Shown here piece after piece: positions 11,892 through 22,386 of a DNA stretch of 64,000 nt. Position 1 is the stretch's first letter. Each line of letters starts with the position of its first letter. The notes below the pieces were generated by a model. It was given only the letters and a program-made list of their open reading frames with translations. It made no database searches and was not told the origin of the DNA. The stretch lies in the NCBI GenBank assembly GCA_025526935.1, contig JAHLKD010000058.1, positions 124,001-188,000 on the forward strand, in the 5' to 3' direction. A program made the position numbers and the translations under genes. Source of the DNA: Cladochytrium replicatum. Its lineage: Eukaryota; Chytridiomycota; Chytridiomycetes; Cladochytriales; Cladochytriaceae.

Positions 11892-12270
11892 GGTAGGGCG
11901 TTTTTAGCTGTGTTGTAGCAAGAACAACAGCTCCAGATTCCGTCTATTGACCCAGCACCTGTTCTCCCAGGTGTTTGTATGCCTTTTCACCACTCAGGCT
12001 GTCCACCACCAAGCTGGTCAGGCAACCAGGGAATGCTGTGGTCAAAGACATTGGTCACATCAACTCAAAGGACCAAGCAGCTGCATATTCCCCCACCAAG
12101 TGCCACACGCACTCCACACAGAACCTGCCAAACATGGAAATAAATACATGAATAACAAGTCCATAAATAAGAACGAATAGGGATTGACACAAAAACTCTC
12201 ATATCCAAGAGAAAAAAGACAACCTAAAGGATAAGCCATGCAGCGAACAGTCTGATCTGCTAGCATTTGG
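11892..12270. repeat. Right arm of the large inverted repeat
   Basis: This is the inverted counterpart of 10585-11015. It is about 380 bp long and lacks the ~50-bp internal duplication of the left arm. With the left arm it brackets the copia fragment, so the whole ~1.7-kb unit could form a hairpin. Confidence 0.85.
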
Positions 12271-12569
12271 CACAAAATACCAAGCCAAAATCACCAAAAA
12301 TGGCAGAGAAGTCAGCAGAGAAAAGAATCGGAAGCAGTACACTCTAGAGGAAAGTACAATTGGTGCGAATGAAGTATCAAACACTTGTTGATTGCTCAGA
12401 TCAGTGAGAAGTAAGGATCCTTTTTTTTTGTTCCTTTCCTTTGCTAATGTTTGCTAACTGCTTAGATTTGGTGTCCCCAAGCAAATCGTCAGCTATGTTT
12501 TGCGCACAAATAACAATTCTACGTGAAGCCTGACCACTGAGCCAGGAAACGGCAGCGGGTGCAGGAAGG

Positions 12570-12918
12570 AAAGTGGCCAGAACTTGAGAAGGTTCTTCTT
12601 GCCTGGTTCCACAATGCCAGCAAACTGCACAAAAAGATCAACATGTAAGATGTTGTGCAGTTTGTTTCTCAAGCTTGGAAGGATGCTTCGCCAGGCACAA
12701 TTCAGAACTGGTGGCGCCATGTGCAAATTCTACCCACTGCTACTCCCCCAGGTCCTGCTCTGCGAGACGGAGCTTTGGAGGCAGTCGCTCTGCATTTGAT
12801 TGGGTTGGTACCGCTTTATGGGTCGGACTTGAAGACAGCTGCGGAAATTGGGGCCATGGATGACTCCGAGATAATGTCAGCAATGCCCATGATTGCAGAT
12901 CTTGTGATGCGCATCTGA
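12570..12918 (+). mobile_element. pogo/Tigger-type DDE transposase 3' remnant
   Basis: A frame across about 12580-12650 reads KVLLAWFHNASKLHKKINM. After a frame change near 12650 it continues VVQFVSQAWKDASPGTIQNWW, followed by RHVQILP. This is the C-terminal end of CENP-B/pogo-family transposases, where FxxxAWxxVxxxTIxNCWxHTGILP is conserved. The DDE catalytic core is absent upstream, and the frame is broken, so it is a fossil. Confidence 0.65.
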
Positions 12919-14221
12919 GAAGAGACAGCGGAAGAGGGCAATGACGATGACGACATAGTTGAAGCAGTGACAAATGTGCTGGTTGTCACGCTCAGGGAGA
13001 CCATCTCTCTTCTTAAAAAGGCTCTGAAACAGTTTTTGCATATCCCGAACAAATTGGACGTTTTAAATAAGATCAAAGGCGAATTGAAGGTTTCTGAAGG
13101 AGCTTCTTGCTGAGGGCATGGTGCAGCAGAACATTGATGATATGTTCCAGTGGGTTTAGCAATAAATTTATTTTTGAAATTTTCCGGACAAACTTGACGC
13201 CAGACAGCCCTTACAACGGACACATTTGTACTTGTGCTGCACAGATGGGTCCGGTGTAACCAGGTCTGACTGTAGAGATCTTGTTCTAACGGTAAAGAAG
13301 GGTACATATAGGAATAGCATGCTACCCGCAGCCCCACCTACACACAAGCCTGGAATCACAATCCTCCACAGTTCTAACATAGCAAGAAAACCCAAAAGTT
13401 GAAACCAAGCACTCTGAGTCTCATTTCCCTACTCGTCCTACCACCCATGTTTGACCAGAAAGAAAACCTACCTCCAAGCCCAACGGTGTGGGAAGAACCT
13501 GGAAAGAGCACAGAAATCCGAAAACAAAACAAAATTTCCAAAATGTCTGAGATGCTCAGATACGCAACAAGGAACCACTCATTGAAAGGTTCCCCACAAC
13601 AACCCATCTGCCAAACAGCGCACCCCATGCCCCATCACTTACTGCGAATTCTGATGCTGTTGTCGCTAAGAGTAGCACCTCTGCATCACCAACATGCCGG
13701 TTGGCAAAAAGTGCTGATAGATAACCTTTCTTTTCCAGAGGTCAGGGAGAGAGTGCTATCTGCTGTCCACGCAGATATCTGCCAGCACTGCTCTTCATGC
13801 AGCCTACTCCACTATTCTTGCTACCAAAGCATTTGCAAGTCTGTCCAATTCTCAACAAAGAATGTATTGTACTGATCCAATGAGTGGAGCCCTTGCTCCC
13901 AATCGGTCACTCCTCCAGCCTCTGAATCTTGACGTGTCCAGCCACAGCATCGCAGAACCAGTGGATATGGAATGTCGTACTCATACTGATGGTTGAAACA
14001 AATTGTTTGCATGCCCTGAAAGACAGGGAAGGATTCTGATCGTTCATCTTCACGTCGCTCCCAAATTCTTCAATTCTAACTCGTCGTTGCAGTAAGCTAT
14101 ACGTTCTTTCAGGCTCGTGTTCATTGCCAATTAACTCCATCTAATCAATCTTCTTATATGCCCAGCTTCTCGTGCAGTCCCAGCCATGTAACTCCCAAAC
14201 TCTACCCACCGGCCATAGAAT
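12919..14221. other. Gene-poor transposon-derived stretch
   Basis: No recognisable gene. The longest plus-strand ORF (13399-13875, 158 codons) has no family motif, no clear splice context and sits among transposon debris, so it is not called. Confidence 0.5.
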
Positions 14222-14830
14222 GTCAACATTTCTCATTAGGTGTGATTGAAAAGGTGAACACAAGATGCCAGGTCCGTCTTCCCGGCAGAGGCAGCAAGCA
14301 TACGTCCCAGACTCCTATCGGAAACTCAAGCCCCCACACAATTCATAGAAAATAGCAATAGCAGCCAAAGGTTGGTGTACTGTGCCCAGCTGCCCAGGAA
14401 TGCCACAAAATCCAAACACTAAGTTGCTTTGTCAAGGAGGAAAAAAAAGAAATTTGGCCTCATCCTTCATGCTGTGAACCAAGCCTGTTGAGCCACTCAT
14501 GTACCAAAACAGATTGCGCAAATCGATTGCCGTTGTCTCCGAATCTCTACAGTGTCTCGTTTACGTGATACTGGCGATCAAAATTGCGGGGAAGGTCGAA
14601 ACTTTCTCACCAGTTTTTGGGCAACTGAGGTGATTCCGGGTCGAAAACAATGTAACTCAACGCTACAAATTGCTTCCGGGGTCGAAAACAATGTAACTCA
14701 ATGCTGCAAATTGATTGCCGGTACCCGCACTGCGCTACGATGCGTATTGACCAAGTAACTGCAGGTCGACATAGAAATAAGGTTGAAATTTTCTCAGGCC
14801 AGTTTTTGGGCAACGGTGATCCTGGGGTTG
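14222..14830 (+). repeat. Dispersed repeat, copy 1
   Basis: This sequence matches, in reverse orientation, 31540-32040. Shared landmarks are the CAGAGGCAGCAA motif near 14287, TGCCCAGCTGCCCAGGAATG near 14383, and CCAAGCCTGTTGAGCCACTC near 14480. Inside are two copies of a short module (TTTTCTCAxCCAGTTTTTGGGCAAC-type) and a short direct duplication at about 14632-14710 containing GTCGAAAACAATGTAACTCA twice. It does not encode a recognisable protein. Confidence 0.8.
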
Positions 14831-14977
14831 AAAACCCGATGGGTTCTTTTTTTAGCAAAATTGAGCACATATGCAACCCAAAATCTATCTTAAGAGGAGC
14901 TGAAAAGAAAGACAGCAAAGAGGAACGTAAATCCATCACATTGAGCAGCACAAGAAAAGTGCTTGCCCTGAGCCAAA

Positions 14978-16371
14978 CTAAGCCAAACCAGCTTTCTCCA
15001 TTTCTTGCCTCATGAAGAAGCCCAGCTTTGCGGGAGATGGGGTCACATATGCACCAGCAGCTTCAAGAGCCTTAACCTTGTCTTCAGCCTTGCCTTTACC
15101 ACCAGCGATAATGGCACCAGCGTGACCTGAGTAACAGAGCGTGAATCATGTCGTCGGAGTTAAGGACGGAGCAAGTATCATACCCATGCGACGGCCCGGA
15201 GGAGCGGTGCGGCCAGCAATGAAAGATACGACCGGTTTTGGCTTGTCACGGGTGAGGTTATACGTTTTCAGGAATTCGGCAGCTTCCTCCTCCGCAGATC
15301 CACCGATCTCACCGATAAGAATGATTCCTGACATAATGCTAAAGTTAATTATTGTTTTGTAAATCGATTCCACGCTTCCAACCTTCGGTTTCCGGGTCCG
15401 AAAGGAAAACACGCAAGCAGTCGATAAAGTTTGTGCCGTTAAAGGGGTCACCTCCAATTCCGACACACAAGGTCTGACCCAAACCAACTTCGGTAGTCTG
15501 ATTGACGGCCTCGTAAGTGAGAGTACCAGAGCGAGACACAATACCTTAAGATTAGAGCCTGTTAGCAATTTCTGGCATAGCATGGAGTTGAGCTCACCGA
15601 TCTTTCCCTTCTTGTGAATGTGGCCAGGCATGATACCGATCTTGCATTCCTCCGGCTTGATGACACCTGGGCAGTTGGGACCGACCAAACGAGACTTGGA
15701 TTGGCTTAAAAGAGCTTGCTTGACCTTAAAATATGCTCAGCAGGGTCACGTCACAAGAAAAATGATATAACATACCCGAACCATGTCCTGGGCCGGAATA
15801 CCTTCGGTAATCGCCACGATAAGGGGAACTTCGGCCTCGATTGCCTCCAAAATGGCGGCGGCAGCAGCAGGAGGAGGCACGTAAACGACAGAGGCATCGG
15901 GCTTAACCTTGTCAACCGCCTTTCATTGCATTAGCAAAATGCGGTTCGGAATAAACCGAAATGTAAGCACCTCTTTGACCGACCCGAAGACGGGGAGACC
16001 GAGATGAAGGCTCCCGGCTTTCTTTGCATTCACACCCCCCACCATGTTGGTTCCGTAAGCAATTGCTTGCTCCGAATGAAATGTTCCCTTTGCAATTGTG
16101 TTTAAAGAACAGGAACAAACCGATCTATTTTCTCTGCGCACCTGTTTTCCCGTGAATCCTTGGCAGAGAACCTTCGTGTTCTTGTTAACCAACAAGTTGG
16201 GGAAGGTGGAATCGTAACCAGTGGTTCCGAATGCCCTTTTCTGCGACACTGTCGTGGTGGAGTTCATGTGTTAATGATAGGGGTCAAATCAAGGCATGTA
16301 ATTCAGTTTTTATTACCATTGATCTGGGAGCGCAGAGCCTTTCCCAACACGGTGCTCGTCCTGGATGCCAT
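14978..16371 (-). CDS. LSC1: Succinyl-CoA ligase alpha subunit, mitochondrial
   Basis: TCA-cycle enzyme subunit that carries the phosphohistidine and binds CoA, converting succinyl-CoA to succinate with substrate-level phosphorylation. Eight exons (16317-16371, 16142-16248, 15971-16087, 15776-15919, 15598-15724, 15383-15544, 15184-15327, 14978-15126) join to 334 residues, the usual family length. Visible landmarks are a short targeting peptide, [15 protein letters not shown] (CoA-binding fold), [53 protein letters not shown] and the active-site loop [12 protein letters not shown] with its catalytic histidine. Seven short introns in a 1-kb coding region typify this genome. Confidence 0.97.
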
Positions 16372-16727
16372 TATTACGACAGCGAAAGTATTCTGGGTGT
16401 AAGATGAACCGAGTTTTTTTTTGGCGCGTTCCAGAGTTTGAGTGTGGGAATTTGACTGAAGGGATGAGATTGTGAAGCATTTTAAGTTGATGTTCAATGA
16501 CTTAGATCTGCCACTAGATACACACAGAGTGTGCCTTTTCAGATCAATTGCTTTTCGAAAAGAGGGCTGAAACCTCGGCAAAACTGCTAAAGGACTGCGG
16601 GATGGGGACTATTGTTGACTGATTGACCACTTTATTCTGTCACCCACTCCCCTGCAAAGGGAAGTCAAGCGCTTCGCTTCGAACAGATTTTATACCCTAA
16701 ATATGCGCCATGCGATGTCACAATAGC

Positions 16728-17060
16728 TGATTTAAAGTCAAAGGGATCGTCCAACTGGCAAGCTCCAGGCGATTACCTCCTTGCCTGAGGAATCCAACGC
16801 GGAAACGATTAGAGTACTCCGGGCTTTGCCTTTTACCAAGATACTGTCTTGGCTGTTTCGATTCCGCACACCACGTAAATTGCAGTGATTACGCTTGCAA
16901 TTATACCAGGAAGTTCAAGTATGCGACGAGTGCATACAAGAGCGAATTCGAGGCAGCACGGGACGTTCCTGTCAAAGACAAAGAAGATTGGAACTTTCCG
17001 GATCATGATCTTGAGGTTGTTGAGGGCATCGAGGAGGACGAATGCGACGAAGACGCGTAG
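16728..17060 (+). CDS. Open stretch without ATG, possible 3' exon of an unknown gene
   Basis: After a TGA at 16728-16730 this frame stays open to a TAG at 17058-17060 without any ATG. The translation looks coding: a cysteine-rich part (YCLGCFDSAHHVNCSDYAC) and then an acidic tail (KDKEDWNFPDHDLEVVEGIE) ending at the stop. No family is recognised. It may be the last exon of a gene whose first exon lies between 16400 and 16700, or a fragment. LSC1 starts on the opposite strand 360 bp away. Confidence 0.3.
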
Positions 17061-19741
17061 GAAAATAATGACCGTGAAGAAGGTGAGGAGTAAGAGTTCA
17101 AAAGTTTGAAGCTCACCATTTGCTTGCAGAGGGAATTCGCATTCATGACCGGACTAGCAGCAAATAGCGCTGCATTCGAAAACTCAATAGCGCTGTTTAT
17201 GGGTCAATGTACTGCTGAATTTGTGGAACAGAGATGTAAACACAGCTCGTTATATCGCTCTTCAAGTTTCGGCGGATTGCATGATGTGAGGCACCAGGAT
17301 TCAGCAATAAACGTTTTCTGATCTGATCTTAAAACTAATTTTGAAATATTTTGTCGAGAAAAGCGTGAAAACTGTAATTTTGCTTGAAAGGAACAATAAT
17401 GCGTGCACTTTCTCCTGTATATTCGAACAAACCTGGCATGCAAGAAAAGGTCTCCAACCAACTAGTGCATGCCTTTGCCAACACTGCTGTTGTATCGGAT
17501 TGTCAGGATACTCGTATCTGAACAGCATGGCAGACTTTCCTGATTGTGGTGGTCCATGCAGAATGATAAGAGGGTACATAAATACTTGCAGATGGTATCA
17601 AGCAGCTCCTCTCTACGGATTGTTCACGCAAAAATTGTTAATATATGAACACAATAGTCAGATGTTGGTCAGATCACGGAAACCATTGAATCTAATAATA
17701 AGCATAGATTCGTCCAATCAGTAAATTCTTTGCTTCCACCTTCATAATATTTGAAGACGTCAATGTCTTCTCTCCAACTCACTTTGATACTCTCCAGTCT
17801 GACTCCTCATTGGCGGTTCTCTATGAACAAAAGCCGAAAGCGTGGGCGAAAGAGTTACTCCTCCGCTGCACAAACAACAACTCGCAGATCCTGATGCAAT
17901 CACAGGTCAACCTCAATAACAAAGTCAAAAAGCCATTCAATCATTTCACCCTGTTCATTTTCTTAATAGTACCCCAGTGGGGCCAGACAGATTCCATACC
18001 CAACCCCGGTTAGTCTTGAACAATCCCCCTTCCACCGGAGTCCCATCATGTGAAACCCGCAAGGTACCTGCCACCAACTATAAAAGGAAAATTCCAACAC
18101 ACCAGCCTCCCCTTAGGCTTCCACTTCACCATTCCCACTATGCCCTGTTGTGGGTTGTCAGAAGTGCCTCCACAACTACCTTTACAGACTCTGATAGCCG
18201 CCTGACCCCCTTCCACCAGCTCATTGTTGTCCGCTCCTCCCAGCCACCAGCTTCCGCCTCTTGATTCCCATAGAAACGTCCTATAGCATGTTGTCGATTG
18301 CAATCACGTTGCCACTTTCCAGTACTGTGTCCATCCTTGACAATTCTGTTCACCAGCACTTTCCCAAATTGCCCTCCACGGCTGACAATTCCCCATTTCA
18401 TGCACCCTCAAATCTCCCACTCTATTAGTCTGAGGGTTTAGCTGCTAGGTAGCAATCCTCTCTGCCGCGATGCCACTTTCGTTGGTGATTCCACAAAGCT
18501 CTGTTGACACTGAGATTACGCGGCCCATCAGAACTGCATCTCCCACCAGCTCTTCCTCGCCTTCTGAATCATACTCCACACTCTCAATTCCACTTGAGGC
18601 TGACCCAGCATTCCCCGGGTCTTGTAGAACCAATTTCCGCGCAACATCTGCATGCGCCGCATCCGCAGGATCTTGCTGATCTCGTGATTATAAGTCAATA
18701 CTCCAAATTATTTCCAAGATTGCCTAGCTAGACTTCCCTTCCTGCCACGAAGTGTCACGACTGCAGTACGCTTTGTCTATCAATTCACGAGGTTGCTGGG
18801 TCTCGATCCCAAACGAGATTTAAAGACTGCAAGACCCCTGCAGGAAGGTTCTGATCCAGCTGAGCGCGCCACTCTGGCCTGCTTGAGGTTTGAGTGATCT
18901 GAGGGCAGATCTGGTGACATGCTTGTGACACAAAATTTTGATTGCAGAGAGATCAGACCTTCTTCCATAATCGTCGCAGAGGGGAAAGTAAGGGAAAGCG
19001 ACATCATGGACGGTATTGTGGATCTATCTGCCCTTCCACAAATCATCTCTAAAGTGACAAAAAAGTCGAGAGTATCATCGGAGGCACTGAAACAACATCT
19101 CGACGAGGAAGAAGGTGTTTGGATGGATTGCGAATCGAGGGTTTTTTCGGGAGTCTGGAGTCATCTGATCACACGGTATGACCAATGAGTTGATAATGAA
19201 AATAACGCCTAACTTTATCAGCATGCTGTACTTCTTGATGTACTTGATCACCAGGGGACATGCAAGTACATATAATTGTTGCCCATTTTGGACGTTTATT
19301 TTATGACGATAACTCAGCTTTTAAGAATGAACACCTACCAGTTCCGCTTGGAATATCATACTCTTCACGCCACATTCGGGAAACCCTTGCACACCAAATA
19401 TTTAACACCTACCTCTCGAGAAACTCAGCCAAGCAGGTAATATGATCAAAGAGATATGGAGTCTTTTTCTCATCTAAAAATAACCAAAGCACACCAGTAA
19501 AACAAAGAGTATGTCGGCCCTAGATCATAGGAACGCGCTAGACAACCCTGACGACTCCCAAGCCCCTGCTGTCGTGGTGTGCGTCGCGAATGTGTCATAA
19601 ACAGAGATTTGGGGAAACAGTTGGGTGAATGGGACCTCCTTTCTTTTATTTAAAATTAATTCTTTATAGAGAGTTTAATTATTTTGATTTGTTCAGAATT
19701 TTGTTTTAATAGAATCACGTGACCAAAGATCTAAGAACACA
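17061..19741. other. Long gene-poor stretch
   Basis: About 2.7 kb without a supportable gene. It contains a 92-codon minus ORF with a Walker-A-like string (17301-17579), a 89-codon plus ORF (18919-19188) and proline/threonine-rich frames around 18000-18700. None shows a family signature or consistent splice structure. It separates LSC1 from the hAT element and is probably decayed repeat DNA. Confidence 0.5.
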
Positions 19742-19821
19742 TTGCAAACATCACAGATCATCCTGTACAAACTACTGAGTGATCTGAAGACTATCTCACG
19801 TTCCAGCCACACCACAGCAAA

Positions 19822-21921
19822 AATGGACGCCGCCTTTGTTAAACCAAAGCGTAAGGCAGCGTCCGACGCAAGCCAAAGACTGGTGGACAGTCATCCGCTT
19901 GACACACGGAAGCGAAGTCTGCCAGTCCCCAAATTTCAGAGGCGTCCAGCGAGGGGAACAGCATGCAGGACAAACGCAGATGTGTATCAGGACACGGTGG
20001 CAACAAAAGCGCTCGAGAGCCGAGCTCCACATCTTCTTCCAATGACTCCAGCGAGTTGGGCCTGGCTTCTCAGCGTGCACCAGAGCTTCCTGCCGACGTT
20101 AGTTTTGCTGACTCTTCAGTGCGACAGGAGCCTGCAGCTGGATCAGTTCAACCATCAATGCTTTCATCAGACGCAGATGTTGATAGCATGTCGGACTGTA
20201 GAGGTAGTCGAGGCGGCATAGCGAAGGATTACTTTTAGGTTGAAATGGTCTGAGAACATGTTTGGTTGCGAAATGCAAGTGGAGCCAGAAGGTCGATAAG
20301 ACGGGATCAACAAAAAACTTCCTCCGGCATCTGAAAAACCACCAAGGACATATTGCCAGGTCGCTTGGACTGTTGGACATCGTCCCCAAGGGACAACAGA
20401 CATTGAATTTTGGCTCGCAAGAGAAGGAGCAAAACTTTGTGTTCAATCCAGACGTAGCGTGGCGGTCGATTTTGGACTGGATTGCTGCAGACAATCAGGC
20501 CTTTACTGTTGTGGAGAACGAGTGCTTTGTCAGCATGCTGAAGACTTTTCAGCCAAACTATACACCAAAGACGGCAAAAGCAGTGAAGCAAAAGGAGATG
20601 GATCTTTACGATAGGCAGAAGGAGCTCGTTAAAGGTCTGATTGTTGGTTCGCCTTCAAAAGTATCAATAACAGCTGACTGTTGGACATTGAAGAACCAGA
20701 TTTCTTTTCTTGGAATTACTGCCCACTTCATCACGAAAGAATGGGAGCCGCAGGAATTGATGATTCCGATGGTTGGAAAGCATGAAGGCGTCGCCATGGC
20801 TAAGCAGCTTGTCAAGTGTCTGGATGAATTTGGCATGCTATCGGGTGAACGCTTATTGTGCATTACAACCGACAACGGTTCAAACAACTTTACCATGAGT
20901 GCTAAGCTGGAGACGCTATTGGAAGATAGGGATATTGCGTGGTCTGCAGAAACTCAACACATGCGGTGTATGGCACACATTGTCAATCTTGCAGCAAAGG
21001 ATTTTATCGATACATTCGCGCCCCCAGGGGACACAGTCGCAAATGACGATAACTCCAGCGTTAATGTCATAAACCTTCTTCGACGGCTAGTCAGAGGAAT
21101 CTGGTCTTCCCCAAAACGACGAAGCTCATTTATTGATTCGTGCCAATTTGTGAAACTGGTTCCTCTATTACCAATTATCGATGTGACAACTCGCTGGAAT
21201 AGCACGTTCTGTATGGTCAAACGAGCCTTACAGCTACGAGAGGCAATAGACAAAATATGCTGGATTGAAGATTCTTTGAATGATTGGTCAATAACTCCAA
21301 AGCAATGGGAGGTCCTACAGAAGATCCGGGATGGTTTGAGTGTTTTCGAGGTTATATCAAAGGCAATCGAGGGGTCTAGATATCCAACACTTCCGCTTGT
21401 TATTCCATTTTACAACGATCTTATCGATCAACTGGAGGACCTAGAGGAGGCAGAATTGGATGAAACTTTCACCAAAGCATTTCGAAATGCACTAGATAAG
21501 CTGAGAATATATTACTCAATTGCTAAGAGCCCGTATTTAGCAGTTGCTACGGTACTCGATCCTCGTTTTAAGGATCAATATATCGATTTTCAAAGGCTTG
21601 GGAGAAAGATGTAGGAAGGGATCAGGTCACCCTAGTGCGGAAAGACTGGGAGGAATCGTGTAAGTCATGGAAAATCAAGAACAGTGGTGCCGATGTTTTT
21701 GGGAACACGCCAGAACGTCGACACGATTCGAGTGGAGCTTCTGGTGATAGACAGAAAAAAACGGACGCTGAACGCTTGAGAGCCATTAGATCCGTTTTCA
21801 TCTGGCAAGAAGAGATTCCTGAGGAAAAAGATGAGCTGGATCGCTATCTTGGCGATCAGGTACTCCGCGGTATTGATTCTGATGGGAAGCCAATCAATAT
21901 TATGTTAGTGAGGATTTTGTA
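19822..21921 (+). mobile_element. hAT-family transposase, frameshifted
   Basis: hAT (Activator/RICESLEEPER-like) DNA transposase remnant. The main frame 20262-21614 starts in a worn BED zinc finger (KNFLRHLKNH kept, the second Cys of the CxxC replaced) and runs through the RNase-H-like core: ITADCWTLKNQISFLGITAH, CITTDNGSNN (catalytic DxxGSN region), MRCMAHIVNLAAKDFI, DVTTRWNSTF and LAVATVLDPRFK. After LDPRFK a one-base frame change at about 21600-21610 meets a TAG. The continuation is in another frame (21635-21921, VRKDWEE to ELDRYLGD). The final hATC dimerisation block is cut short. N-terminal frames at 19822-20260 are also broken. I found no confident terminal inverted repeats or target duplication. 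Confidence 0.9.
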
Positions 21922-22027
21922 AAGGTGCATAATTTTGGCGAGGATTTTGATGTGGTATTAGAGTTGGAAGCAAATGATGATAACCTACTCTTTTAAATAT
22001 ATATTGTTGTTTAGATTGTTCATCTGT

Positions 22028-22318
22028 TGAAGTACCGTCCAGGAGTTGAGAAAGTGACCCCCTGGAGTATTTGTATTTGTAGAGAGGTTGGTTTTACTTG
22101 ATCGAGATCAGTGAAGTACCGTCAATGAGTTGAGAAAGTGTCCGGGTGGACAGAATCCTATTGCTAGTAGTATTTGTAGAGAGTTTAGCTGTACCTGATA
22201 GAGATTACTGAAGTACTGTCAATGAGTTGAGAAAGTGTGCAGGCGGACAGAATCTTATTGCTAGTAACATTGATAGAGATGTTAGTTGTACTTGATAGAG
22301 ATCACTCAAGTACCGACC
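22028..22318. repeat. Tandem repeat array, unit about 84-97 bp
   Basis: Three full units and the start of a fourth. Unit starts marked by TGAAGTACCGTC or TGAAGTACTGTC are at about 22028, 22112 and 22209, with a worn fourth start near 22304. Each unit also carries GAGTTGAGAAAGTG, and the second and third share GGACAGAATC and TATTGCTAGTA. It lies between the hAT remnant and the RhoGEF-like gene. Confidence 0.85.
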
Positions 22319-22386
22319 TTCGCATGATTACTGACGAAATGCAGGCAGTCAAGGGTGAATCGAGATAGAAAGGAATCTGAGATGGG

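Noticed and set aside
13399-13875. 158-codon plus ORF
   Set aside because: No motif, low-complexity stretches and location among transposon debris.
17301-17579. Minus ORF with Walker-A-like GPPQSGKSA
   Set aside because: A short P-loop string alone arises by chance; no Walker B, no following NTPase pattern and no consistent splice partners.
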